Shown piece by piece: positions 26,160 to 34,152 of a stretch of DNA of 64,000 nucleotides. Below the pieces are notes generated by a model. The model made no database searches and was not told the origin of the DNA. It worked only from the letters and a program-made list of their open reading frames with translations. The position numbers and the translations under genes were made by a program. This DNA is from an uncultured Porphyromonadaceae bacterium (lineage in GTDB: Bacteria; Bacteroidota; Bacteroidia; Bacteroidales; Muribaculaceae). The stretch is taken from the NCBI GenBank assembly GCA_900555715.1, contig USMC01000001.1, forward strand, positions 115,756 through 179,755, written 5' to 3'. The stretch's first letter is position 1. Every line of letters begins with the position of its first letter.

Positions 26160-26801
26160 TCAGTGTTTTAGGATTTGGTAGGTGAATAAATTGAATCGTT
26201 TGAAGCCGAGCGATTCAAGAGCCTTGCGGCTTGCATCACGGTCGGCATTGGTATTATAGTCGGGTATCAGGGGTATGCGGATAATGCAGTCGCCTTGACG
26301 TCCTGCCTCTGCTATCAGGCGGAGATTGTCAATAACAGGGTCGTTGCACTGCCCGGTATAGCTGCGGTAAATGTCGGGGTTCATATCCTTGATGTCGATA
26401 ATCAGAGTATTGACTACCGGGAGCAACCCATCGATGTTGGCAGTCGGGACATTGAGCGATGTTTCAAGATTGATCTGCCATGCCGGACTGCAAAGTTCAC
26501 GAAAGTCGCGGATGAAATCGGGGCGCAGGCAAGGCTCGCCGCCGCCGAATGTCACGCCGCCGTTTGTGGCGATAAAATACAATTCATCAATCCTCACTTC
26601 ATCATAAAGCGACTGCGGCGAATACTCTCTGAATCGGCTCCCGTCGCCCAGCGACTGCGGATTAAGACAATACCGGCAACGAAGAGGACAGCCATGAAAA
26701 GCCACAAGCGTCGTCACACCGTCGCCGTCGGTTGTCAGGCGGTGACGTGCAATGCCTATTATCTTGGCTCGTTGTTTCTCAAATGTTCGATTGTCTGCCA
26801 T
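26160..26801 (-). CDS. Radical SAM protein, glycyl-radical-enzyme activase-like (YjjW type)
   Basis: The 213-residue protein has the radical SAM CxxxCxxC as CPLRCRYC (Cys38, 42, 45), the GGE motif in GGVTFGGGEPCLRPDF and IDIKDMNPDIYRSYTG, all typical of pyruvate-formate-lyase activating enzymes. It lacks the extra ferredoxin-type clusters of larger activases. Members use SAM to install a glycyl radical on a partner, but no glycyl radical enzyme lies near. The frame opens at 26909, but the -7 box TAACTTTG at 26812-26805 lies downstream of that point, so ATG 26801 (3 nt after the box) is chosen, giving a leaderless mRNA. Confidence 0.85.
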   Translation of the reverse strand: MADNRTFEKQRAKIIGIARHRLTTDGDGVTTLVAFHGCPLRCRYCLNPQSLGDGSRFREYSPQSLYDEVRIDELYFIATNGGVTFGGGEPCLRPDFIRDFRELCSPAWQINLETSLNVPTANIDGLLPVVNTLIIDIKDMNPDIYRSYTGQCNDPVIDNLRLIAEAGRQGDCIIRIPLIPDYNTNADRDASRKALESLGFKRFNLFTYQILKH

Positions 26802-26804
26802 ACG

Positions 26805-26812
26805 CAAAGTTA
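26805..26812 (-). promoter_or_regulatory. -7 box of the radical SAM gene
   Basis: TAACTTTG on the minus strand, 3 nt before ATG 26801; no good TTTG at the -33 distance. It sets the start of the gene. Confidence 0.6.
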
Positions 26813-26934
26813 CAACAAAAATCGTAATCCGGTTATAATCGGGCAAGAAAAACCGCATCTCCACGGCACAAGCAAGTAAAAAATTGCTGAATGTATTTGA
26901 AGAACTCAAACTTTGGTTTAGAAAGTTGAGTTTT

Positions 26935-27744
26935 TCATTTCAGCAATTTTCTATCGTTATCGCCACTTTCCAATACATTCATCTGATGGATAGCGATTTG
27001 GTTCAGTTTCACAAGCCGCTCACTTTGCGTCATGCCCTGCTCGATGAAAACCGCATTGAGGTTTTCCATATTCGACAGGCAGATAAGTTCGTTGATTGAT
27101 GCGTAATCGCGTATATTGCCTTTTATTTCGGGGTTAGCATCGCGCCATTGCTTTGCCGTTACTCCGAACATCGCTACATTGAGCACATCGGCTTCGTTGG
27201 CATAAATCATACTCGTCTGTGATGGCGTGACCTCCGCAGGAACAAGATTCTTCTTTATGGCATCAGTGTGTATACGGTAGTTGATTTTCGATAGCTCACG
27301 TTTCGCCGACCAACCCAATAACCGCTGTTCCTCCATCTTCAGCCGCTGAAATTCCTTGACGATGTAGAGTTCAAATTCAACAGAAATCCAGCTTGCGAAT
27401 TTCAGCGCAATGTCTTTATGCGCATATGTTCCACCATAACGCCCTGATTTAGCGATTATGCCAATGGCATTTGTCGCTTCCGTCCATTTCTTTGGGGAGA
27501 GAGTAAACGCGTTCAGTCCTGCCTGTCGTCTAAACCCCTCGAATTCGGTGGGTTTAAAATTCGGATTGTAAAGCTGTTCCCAAATACCTAAATATTCTAT
27601 TGTGTTGCGATTGCGCAACCAGTTTGCAATCACGGCGTTAGGATCATCGCTTTTATGTCGTGCCAAATCGGTCAACGAAATATAATCATCCCCATTGACG
27701 GTGATAATTTTTATATTTGTATTTTGAACTGTAATCTTTGTCAT
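26935..27744 (-). CDS. KilA-N domain-like protein, probably horizontally acquired
   Basis: The 269-residue protein starts MTKITVQNTNIKIITVNGDD. The KilA-N/APSES-like DNA-binding region is at about residues 1-125, with DYISLTDLARHKSDDP, WLRNRNTIEYLGIWEQL, GRYGGTYAHKDIALKFASW and FELYIVKEFQRLK. A helical C-terminal part follows. KilA-N proteins are common in phages and phage-derived islands. The coding sequence is markedly more AT-rich than its neighbours, and the gene interrupts otherwise GC-rich chromosomal genes. The longer frame from 27819 starts before the -7 box and is not used. Its targets are unknown. Confidence 0.85.
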   Translation of the reverse strand: MTKITVQNTNIKIITVNGDDYISLTDLARHKSDDPNAVIANWLRNRNTIEYLGIWEQLYNPNFKPTEFEGFRRQAGLNAFTLSPKKWTEATNAIGIIAKSGRYGGTYAHKDIALKFASWISVEFELYIVKEFQRLKMEEQRLLGWSAKRELSKINYRIHTDAIKKNLVPAEVTPSQTSMIYANEADVLNVAMFGVTAKQWRDANPEIKGNIRDYASINELICLSNMENLNAVFIEQGMTQSERLVKLNQIAIHQMNVLESGDNDRKLLK

Positions 27745-27774
27745 TATTTCAGATATCTTGTATATGCCAATACG

Positions 27775-27782
27775 CAAAGTTA
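27775..27782 (-). promoter_or_regulatory. -7 box of the KilA-N gene
   Basis: TAACTTTG on the minus strand, 30 nt before ATG 27744; GTTG stands 18 nt upstream, slightly short for a -33 box. Confidence 0.55.
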
Positions 27783-27882
27783 TACATTTTTGCTGGTATA
27801 CAACGTTTTCCCTTGGCATTTAGTGTTTCTTTGCTTTTAGTTTAATTATTATGTGCTTATATGGATAGCTGTCTGATCCGAC

Positions 27883-30210
27883 TTAAAAATGCAGGCGGAA
27901 GTCGGATGAGGCGGAGCCGCTGATTGTGAGGCGGATGGCGCGGAAGGGACGGGATAGCAGGGGCAGCACGAGAGGACCGGCGACGCTTCCGCTTCCGCTG
28001 ATGGCGCAGCGCTTTATCAGCCACGGACGCGCCGTGCCTGCCGCGATGCCTTCGACGGTTATTTCGCCGTCGAACGCCGACGCCTGCATGTCGATGCGGA
28101 TCTTGTTGATATGGCACAGATCATAGTGCGCGGGGACGATTATCCGTCGATGCTCAATCTGCTGGCGACTGCCGGTAGTTTCTTCTCCGATGAGGTAGAT
28201 GCCGGAATCGGACACGGCGCATGCCGCGTCGCCGCACTGTGCGAAGCGGCTGATGCCAAGATCTTTCCGCATAGATACAAAGTCGGTGGACCCGCCTTCG
28301 AATACAAGCGTGTCGCCTTCGGCTGTGCGTGCCCACAGTTCGTTGCGGCGGACGTTCCACGCCACCGACGTGTAGCGTCTGTCCGGGTCGATGACAGTGG
28401 CGCCGCGCGAGCCGAAACGAAGGAGACCGCCGTCGGCGATGGCGAAGAAGCCGTCTTTACCGTCGGAGCAGATGCAGCCAGTACCGGTGATACCTCTGTG
28501 GTTGAGTGTTCTGAGCGATATCCTGCGGAAGTCGTGCGACACTCCTGCCGAAAAGATTTCCGACGCCGTTGCGGCTATGAAACGCGAGCGTCCGAACTCC
28601 CACGACTGTTCCGCCGTCGTCCTTGCAGCGAGTGCTGTCACATATCCCGGGGCTTCGCTAAGCGCTGCGATGGCAAGCGGATTTGCCGACGGTGCAAACG
28701 CCAGCATTGGTGAAAGTGCCTCCGAGGCGTCCGGAAATGTTAATGTCTGTTCAGACGACACTACAGGAAGCTCCGTCGCGTCAAGATCGGGCGAAACATA
28801 TATTGAAAACCGTCCCGAATCGTCAGGCGACAGAGCGAAACTTCCACGCCGCACAGTGCCGCCGCTGACAACCTGCACTGTCATCCCGACGGCGTCGGGC
28901 GACGGGTAGCAGAGCAGGGGCGACAGCGCTGTGAAAGCGCCCGATGTGCCGCTCTCGCTGCGCACGACGCCTTTGCCGTTGCGGAAGCGCACTGCAACAG
29001 TCGCCGTCCACGCCTGCCCTGCGACGATCCTTGCTGCGAACGACGACGGCATATAGCCTCCGAAGGGAATGGCGGTGATGTTTGCCCACATCGTTGCTGA
29101 TGCGCCGGCAGCGCCATGTGATGCGGTGAAGGCGTTCGGCATCGTTGTCAGGACGAATTCGCGGCGTAGCTTTTCAGCCGGCTTTGCGAGAGTCCGGGCA
29201 ATTTTCATTGCATCTGTCTCCGGGTCGGGCTGCGAGGGGATGTCGAGCGTGATTTCGCGGTTTTCGGCAAAGGGGTCGTTCACCGACGCTATGCATGTCT
29301 CAAGTCTGTCGAGGCGTGCCACGGCGTCGCGTACAGTTTTCTGTGAATTCTGACTGAAAGCTTTGACGAGTCCACGCTGACGTCCGGGAAGGGCTATGCG
29401 CGCGAAGACGTCTGTTGCTGACGCATAGCGTCCGTAGAGCACCGGTGAAGGCAGATTTGTGTCGAACGGATGGAATAGCGGTGTAAGCAGCACATCGAGT
29501 TTTGCCGCACGCTGCCTCGCGGAATTGTCGGCGCGGAGCGACAGGGCGAGTTTCCATGTCGCCGCCTCGACGGTATATTCGTTCACTGTCTGACCGTCGG
29601 AGGAATAGACTGCATGATAGTCGCAGAATTGTGCGCCGCCGTCGGGCATCAGAAGAACAGGCTGCGACACGAAGAGTGTACTGCCGTCGTGCCCCGCCAG
29701 CCTGTAACGTGCTATTGCCGGCTGGATGGCGCTCCCTGCGGCGGAAGATTGCGAGCACAGCCTGCGGTAGGCATTGCAGAAATCGTCGGTCAGAGCTTTC
29801 TCGTCGCTCTTTTTCAGCGCGCCCGAGCTGATGCCGGAAGAGAGGTGGCGCCGGGGCACTGTGGCACTCAGCCGGTTCGCCGCCACGGCACGCATGCCGA
29901 CAGCCGGGAATGAGGCATCCGGTCGGGTGGTGTACAGCACGTTCCCCTTCACACTCAGCTCAACGGCTCCGGAGCCGGTCATAACAATAAACGTACTGTC
30001 GTCTTTTGCGACAATGCAGCGCACTGTCGCACCGACATTCGTTGAGTTGTCGGGGCTGCCGAGGGCTACTTCCCTGTCTTTGAAAGCGAGTATACTGCCT
30101 CCGACTGTTGCTACAGGCGTCCAGCCTTTAAAATCGGCAAGAAGCAGAGGATTGGCGCACGGCACGAGCGCATCGCCGTCGCGTCTGAGATTGATGTTGT
30201 TGATTTCCAT
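27883..30210 (-). CDS. Large protein of unknown function (775 residues)
   Basis: Starts MEINNINLRRDGDALVPCANPLLLADFKGW. It has no signal peptide and no membrane segment. The N-terminal third is beta-rich and propeller-like (FIVMTGSGAVELSVKGNVLYT), the middle contains YRLAGHDGSTLFVSQPVLLMPDGGAQF, and the end again looks like beta-propeller plus a sandwich (SDFRLHF). The general look recalls structural proteins of Bacteroidales phages or prophages, but I cannot name a family. The upstream in-frame TTG at 30246 precedes a -7 box (TATTTTTG, 30240-30233), so ATG 30210 is used. It has GC-rich codon use like the chromosome. Confidence 0.75.
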   Translation of the reverse strand: MEINNINLRRDGDALVPCANPLLLADFKGWTPVATVGGSILAFKDREVALGSPDNSTNVGATVRCIVAKDDSTFIVMTGSGAVELSVKGNVLYTTRPDASFPAVGMRAVAANRLSATVPRRHLSSGISSGALKKSDEKALTDDFCNAYRRLCSQSSAAGSAIQPAIARYRLAGHDGSTLFVSQPVLLMPDGGAQFCDYHAVYSSDGQTVNEYTVEAATWKLALSLRADNSARQRAAKLDVLLTPLFHPFDTNLPSPVLYGRYASATDVFARIALPGRQRGLVKAFSQNSQKTVRDAVARLDRLETCIASVNDPFAENREITLDIPSQPDPETDAMKIARTLAKPAEKLRREFVLTTMPNAFTASHGAAGASATMWANITAIPFGGYMPSSFAARIVAGQAWTATVAVRFRNGKGVVRSESGTSGAFTALSPLLCYPSPDAVGMTVQVVSGGTVRRGSFALSPDDSGRFSIYVSPDLDATELPVVSSEQTLTFPDASEALSPMLAFAPSANPLAIAALSEAPGYVTALAARTTAEQSWEFGRSRFIAATASEIFSAGVSHDFRRISLRTLNHRGITGTGCICSDGKDGFFAIADGGLLRFGSRGATVIDPDRRYTSVAWNVRRNELWARTAEGDTLVFEGGSTDFVSMRKDLGISRFAQCGDAACAVSDSGIYLIGEETTGSRQQIEHRRIIVPAHYDLCHINKIRIDMQASAFDGEITVEGIAAGTARPWLIKRCAISGSGSVAGPLVLPLLSRPFRAIRLTISGSASSDFRLHF

Positions 30211-30232
30211 TGCTGTATATATTGCTGAGCCG

Positions 30233-30240
30233 CAAAAATA
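30233..30240 (-). promoter_or_regulatory. Possible -7 box before the 775-residue gene
   Basis: TATTTTTG on the minus strand, 22 nt before ATG 30210; the -33 region has no TTTG. Confidence 0.4.
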
Positions 30241-30287
30241 CAGCAACGGTACAGGCGGCGGACCCTTAATTGCCGCCGTGAGGAAAT

Positions 30288-31544
30288 TTAACCTTCCGCT
30301 CCTGTGGGAAGCCAGCGGAAGAGGCGGTCGGCGGGACGTATCTTGCCCGGCACGCGGATTGAGATGTTGTCGCCTTTGACGGCTTTTTCGGCTGGTTTGC
30401 CGTCGACACGCAGCTCGTCGATTTTTATGATGACGGCGCCTGTTGTCGGACCGGTGATTATCACCTCGTCGCCGACATTGAGTTCATGCCCTTCCATCAG
30501 GAACTCTCCCACGCCGAGCTTGGAGAACCATTTGACGCCTTTGGCGACATACTGCTTTACGCGCGTGGCGCTGGAGCCGTATTTGCCCGACCATTCGCCC
30601 AGACGCTGCCCCAGATAGTAACCGTCCCAGAAGCCGCGGTTGAAAATCTTTGCCAGACGTGCATCCCACTGCGCAACTTTCTCTGCGCCGTAGCTGCCGT
30701 CGCAGATAGCCTGGAGGGCTTCCGAATAGCATTCGACAGCAGTAGCCACATACTCCGGACCGCGGGCGCGCCCTTCGATTTTGAACACGCGCACGCCGGC
30801 GTCGACCATGCGGTCGAGGAAGTGGATGGTCTTGAGGTCCTTGGGCGACATGATGTATTTGTTGTCGACCTTGAGCTGGTCGCCGGTCTCAAGGTCAGTG
30901 ACCTCATAGCCGCGACGGCATATCTGTGTACAGGCACCGCGGTTGGCGCTGGAGTTCATCTGGTGAAGGCTGAGGTAGCATTTGCCGCTCACCGCCATGC
31001 ACAGCGCGCCGTGGCAGAACATCTCAATGCCGACAGGCTCGCCTTTGGGACCGGTGATGTTTTCGGAGTGTATGGTGTCGTAGATGTGGCGCACCTGCTC
31101 AAGATTCAGTTCGCGGGCGAGCACGACAACGTCGGCGAACTGTGCGTAGAAGCGCACAGCCTCCGTATTGGATATGTTGCACTGCGTGGATATGTGAACT
31201 TCTACTCCATGACGGCGGCAGCAGCTTATCGCCGCGATGTCGGAAGCGATTATAGCAGAGATGCCCGCTTCGGCGGCGGCAGAAACGATGGCGTCGATGC
31301 GGCTGAGGTCGTTGTCGTAGACAATAGTGTTGACTGTCAGGTAAGTGCGCACGCCGTGTTCGTTGCATCGCCCTACAATTTCGCGCAGGTCGTCGAGGGT
31401 GAAGTTAGCGCTTGAGCGTGAGCGCATGTTGAGTCCTTCTACACCGAAATAAACTGCGTCGGCGCCGGCGTTGATGGCGGCGGCAAGGCTTTCGAAGCTC
31501 CCGACGGGAGCCATGATTTCAAAATCGCTTCTCTGGTAGGTCAT
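30288..31544 (-). CDS. Peptidase U32 family protein (TrhP/RlhA-like RNA hydroxylation type)
   Basis: The 418-residue protein starts MTYQRSDFEIMAPVGSFESL. The U32 signature is present as EMFCHGALCMAVSGKCYLS (Cys177, Cys182, Cys189), with further cysteines at 205 and 209 that could complete a metal-cluster site. Although named peptidases, well-studied members (TrhP, RlhA) take part in 5-hydroxylation of tRNA or rRNA bases with prephenate. Which RNA this one serves is not visible. The frame opens at 31568, but the start at 31544 matches the conserved N-terminus. It stands alone behind secG, separated by a hairpin. Confidence 0.88.
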   Translation of the reverse strand: MTYQRSDFEIMAPVGSFESLAAAINAGADAVYFGVEGLNMRSRSSANFTLDDLREIVGRCNEHGVRTYLTVNTIVYDNDLSRIDAIVSAAAEAGISAIIASDIAAISCCRRHGVEVHISTQCNISNTEAVRFYAQFADVVVLARELNLEQVRHIYDTIHSENITGPKGEPVGIEMFCHGALCMAVSGKCYLSLHQMNSSANRGACTQICRRGYEVTDLETGDQLKVDNKYIMSPKDLKTIHFLDRMVDAGVRVFKIEGRARGPEYVATAVECYSEALQAICDGSYGAEKVAQWDARLAKIFNRGFWDGYYLGQRLGEWSGKYGSSATRVKQYVAKGVKWFSKLGVGEFLMEGHELNVGDEVIITGPTTGAVIIKIDELRVDGKPAEKAVKGDNISIRVPGKIRPADRLFRWLPTGAEG

Positions 31545-31575
31545 GGGAGGATGTTCAAATATAAGCACAACACAT

Positions 31576-31600
31576 CCGACCTTCCGTAAGGGGAGGTCGG
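31576..31600 (-). terminator. Hairpin behind secG
   Basis: CCGACCTTCC-GTAAG-GGGAGGTCGG inverted repeat between the secG stop (31626) and the U32 start (31544). T-rich sequence (TGTGTTGTGCTT) follows on the minus strand; likely terminates the lptE-secG transcript. Confidence 0.55.
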
Positions 31601-31625
31601 AATGCTGCTGTATTCTTGCTGCTTG

Positions 31626-32021
31626 TTATTCGCCCTGTGCGGGAGTTTCGGCAGGAGCTTCTGCTGCGGGTGTCTCTGTTGCAGGGGCTTCGCTTGCTGC
31701 GGGAAGTTCTGCTGCGGGAGTGTCGAAACCGCCGGCGGGAGCCACGGGAGCTGCCTCGACGGGAGCTTTTGTGCGAAGACCTGCCGCATTGCTCGCTTTG
31801 GGCATTGTGAAGGCGGAGAGGATGGACAGCACTACCAGAGTGCCTACGAGTGTCCATGTGGCTTTCTCAAGGAAGCTGTTGGTCTGACGGACGCCCATTA
31901 CTGCGCCGGCGCCGCCGAACTGCGACGACAGACCGCCGCCTTTGGATTTCTGAATCAATACGATGCCGATGAGAAGAAGGGCAACGATTACTGTCAAAAC
32001 GATTATGACAATGTAAAACAT
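31626..32021 (-). CDS. secG: Preprotein translocase subunit SecG
   Basis: Inner-membrane part of the SecYEG channel. The 131-residue protein has two membrane helices (about 2-22 and 54-74) around the conserved cytoplasmic loop IQKSKGGGLSSQFGGAGAVMG. The C-terminal 45 residues are an Ala/Pro/Glu-rich tail (ETPAAEAPAETPAQGE) that is longer than in proteobacterial SecG and likely disordered. It follows the TPR-like gene by 7 nt in the lptE operon. Confidence 0.95.
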   Translation of the reverse strand: MFYIVIIVLTVIVALLLIGIVLIQKSKGGGLSSQFGGAGAVMGVRQTNSFLEKATWTLVGTLVVLSILSAFTMPKASNAAGLRTKAPVEAAPVAPAGGFDTPAAELPAASEAPATETPAAEAPAETPAQGE

Positions 32022-32028
32022 ACTTTTA

Positions 32029-32817
32029 TTATTTTTTGATAGCCGCCTCGGCAGCGAGCTGCTGCAGTCGGCGCTGATTTATAATCAATTTTTGCAGGAA
32101 ACGCAATTGGTCTGCAAAGTAAGCACTTTTTTTTGGAAATTTCAAGGATAAACCCGAGATAATTTCAAAAGCGCGCTCATATCGCCCTTTGCGGATGAAT
32201 ATTTTAGCGAGACTTTCCGACAGAAGGCTGTCGTCGTGAGTTTCGGGACGGCTTACCGGGGTGTCGGACGGCTCCGGAGGGGTATCGGCGACAAGGGGCT
32301 GCGCTCCCGGATGATTTTCGCGGATGAAGGCATTTATGAGGGCCTCGTGCGAGCCTTCCGGGGCCTCGTCGGCGGCGGGGAGCTCTGTCTGCTCCTGCCG
32401 TGCGAGCAGTTCGGCATAGTCGGGAGTCGGGTTGAATATCATCCGCTCGAGCTGGCGCTCCTCTTCCGGGGAGCAGTTGCCGTAGGTGCGCAGGAAGATG
32501 TCGATTACGTCGTTCGTGTCCTGCTTATCGGGCGCTTCTGCCTCGGGATAGAAGCGTGCCCAGTCATCGCCGTATTTCGCGAATGCCACTGTGCGCCTGT
32601 CGGAAGAGCATAGAGCCACCGCCTGATTCAGCTCTTTGCGTCTGGCGTTGTCGAGCGAGTCGCCGCCGTGGCGCAGAAGAAGCACTGCGGCGGTGACGAA
32701 ATAAGGTTCGCGCGCGAGAAGTCCATGCAACGCTTCCGTGTCGGCGGCATCGGCCGGCGCGCCGTCAGGCAGCGACATTACGCGCCGTATGAGTTCTGTG
32801 AGTTCGCTCTGCTCCAT
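32029..32817 (-). CDS. TPR-like conserved protein between lptE and secG
   Basis: The 262-residue soluble protein has a helical N-terminus (LLAREPYFVTAAVLLLRHGG), an acidic, Pro-rich middle (residues 130-190), and a C-terminal pair of helices resembling a tetratricopeptide unit (LAKIFIRKGRYERAFEIISGLSLKFP). A gene of this type usually sits between lptE and secG in Bacteroidales, as far as I recall; the function is unknown. Its ATG overlaps the last base of the lptE stop codon (TAATG), which suggests coupled translation. Confidence 0.75.
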   Translation of the reverse strand: MEQSELTELIRRVMSLPDGAPADAADTEALHGLLAREPYFVTAAVLLLRHGGDSLDNARRKELNQAVALCSSDRRTVAFAKYGDDWARFYPEAEAPDKQDTNDVIDIFLRTYGNCSPEEERQLERMIFNPTPDYAELLARQEQTELPAADEAPEGSHEALINAFIRENHPGAQPLVADTPPEPSDTPVSRPETHDDSLLSESLAKIFIRKGRYERAFEIISGLSLKFPKKSAYFADQLRFLQKLIINQRRLQQLAAEAAIKK

Positions 32818-33350
32818 TACCAGTTTCCTAAAGTAGCGTTGAAGATGAGCTCGACAAGTTCTTTCGATATTTCCTCGCAGAGCTGATCCTGAACATCGGT
32901 GAGCATTTCTGTCGACGGAAAGTCGCGGTAGGCGCTGAACGTCTGGTCGACGTCTTTGCCTTCGGCTTTGGTGTCGGTGTATTTGAGGCGCACGGTGATG
33001 GTGAGGCGCGTCATGGATGCCAGAGCGTTCTCCGTCACCGCCTGCGGCGAAAGGTTGTAGCCTGTTATTTCGCCTTCGAGCTGCAAGTCGGCGTTGCCAT
33101 CGGTTGTCTGCAGGCGTGTGTTCTTGGTGATATAGTCGAGAAGCTGATTTTCGAACATCTGCTGCAGCGGCGGATAGACGAGCGCCGCACGGATGGGAAA
33201 TTCCGATACGTGCACAGTGCGGTAGACGGTATAGTCGAGCGCCGAGCCGTTGAACTTATAGCTTATGCGGCATCCGGCGGGTGTCAGCAGTACAGCCGCT
33301 ACGGCTACCGTCATTAATATGTGTTGTCTGATATTCTTAAGAAATCGCAT
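32817..33350 (-). CDS. lptE: LptE family LPS-assembly lipoprotein
   Basis: Outer-membrane lipoprotein that plugs LptD and guides LPS insertion. The 177-residue protein has a signal with lipobox TPAGC (Cys27) followed by RISYKFNGSALDYT, the Bacteroidetes LptE N-terminus, and VYPPLQQMFENQLLDYITKNTRL. The frame opens at 33389, but the promoter supports ATG 33350. It leads the lptE-TPR-secG operon. In other Bacteroidales a sigma-54 activator gene often precedes lptE; here that gene type is found separately at 49767-51008. Confidence 0.88.
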   Translation of the reverse strand: MRFLKNIRQHILMTVAVAAVLLTPAGCRISYKFNGSALDYTVYRTVHVSEFPIRAALVYPPLQQMFENQLLDYITKNTRLQTTDGNADLQLEGEITGYNLSPQAVTENALASMTRLTITVRLKYTDTKAEGKDVDQTFSAYRDFPSTEMLTDVQDQLCEEISKELVELIFNATLGNW

Positions 33351-33366
33351 GTTGATAATTGAGCCT

Positions 33367-33382
33367 GTCCGCGGCTGCGGAC
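33367..33382 (-). other. Hairpin in the lptE leader
   Basis: GTCCGC-GGCT-GCGGAC, a perfect 6-bp stem with 4-nt loop, 17-32 nt before the lptE ATG and inside the predicted short 5' leader. It may affect translation, but no ligand site is visible. Confidence 0.4.
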
Positions 33383-33393
33383 GTTTCATCCTG

Positions 33394-33424
33394 CAAAGAA
33401 AACGATTTTTGCCGACTTCTCAAA
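33394..33424 (-). promoter_or_regulatory. Promoter of lptE operon
   Basis: Minus strand: TTTG (33424-33421), 19 nt, TTTCTTTG (33401-33394), one mismatch in the -7 box. Confidence 0.65.
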
Positions 33425-33472
33425 ATTTCATCAGCGCCGTCGTTGCCGTTTTTTGCTTTTTCTGCGATATGA

Positions 33473-33504
33473 TTTGCACATTCGGAAATTATTCTGTTAC
33501 TTTG
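33473..33504 (+). promoter_or_regulatory. Promoter of the ECF sigma factor gene
   Basis: TTTG (33473-33476), 20 nt, TTACTTTG (33497-33504), one mismatch in the -7 box. So the sigma gene itself appears to be read by the housekeeping sigma factor. Confidence 0.65.
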
Positions 33505-33543
33505 CCGTCGCTGAGTGGACGCTCGGCATATCAGTCTAACAAA

Positions 33544-34119
33544 ATGCACAGTCAGGACAACAACACCAATGACAAAAACCGGCAATTTTTCACACGCGCC
33601 TACAAGCTATACTATGCAAAGTGTGTGATTTTCGCCCGCTCCTACACTCATTCGCAAGCGCACGCCGAGGACATTGTGGCAGAAGCCATGATGGTGCTGT
33701 GGACGCGTCTGGAGGATGGTGAGGAGATAGAGCTGCCGCTGCCTTTCCTCATGCGTGTTGTCCGGAACAAGACTTTGCAATATCTGCGCCGCGAGATGTT
33801 CAAGAGTCAGATGATCGACAATGTCAGCAGCGACTCCGAAGCAGAACTCCGTCTGCGCCTGTCCTCGCTCGAGGAGTGCGACCCAACAGAACTCTATTAT
33901 GCCGAAGTGAAGCAGATTCTCGACCGATCGCTCGAAAACATGAACGAGCGCACGAGGAATGTATTCGAGATGAGCCGCTTCCGGCGCATGACGAATGCCG
34001 AAATAGCCGCCGAACTCGGCATAAGCGTCAAAGGTGTGGAATACTATATCACCCGTGCGCTAAAGCGTCTCCGTCACGACCTGCGCGACTACCAGCCTAT
34101 CCTTGCGTTTTTTCTATAG
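33544..34119 (+). CDS. ECF-type RNA polymerase sigma factor
   Basis: The 191-residue protein starts MHSQDNNTNDKNRQFFTRAY. Region 2 runs through about residues 15-85 (HAEDIVAEAMMVLWTRL, PLPFLMRVVRNKTLQYLRR) and region 4 through about 130-180 (LENMNERTRNVFEMSRFRRMTNAEIAAELGISVKGVEYYITRALKRLRHDL). This is the RpoE-like class used with FecR anti-sigma factors to control SusC/SusD loci. The frame opens far upstream at 33265, but the promoter at 33473-33504 supports ATG 33544. It is followed after 33 nt by a secreted protein and then FecR and SusC, forming a trans-envelope signalling set. Confidence 0.92.
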   Translation: MHSQDNNTNDKNRQFFTRAYKLYYAKCVIFARSYTHSQAHAEDIVAEAMMVLWTRLEDGEEIELPLPFLMRVVRNKTLQYLRREMFKSQMIDNVSSDSEAELRLRLSSLEECDPTELYYAEVKQILDRSLENMNERTRNVFEMSRFRRMTNAEIAAELGISVKGVEYYITRALKRLRHDLRDYQPILAFFL

Positions 34120-34152
34120 GAATACTCATTCATTATTTATCTATAACACATC

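Noticed and set aside
30486..31415. 309-residue plus-strand frame across the U32 gene
   Set aside because: Opposite strand of a recognised U32 protein.
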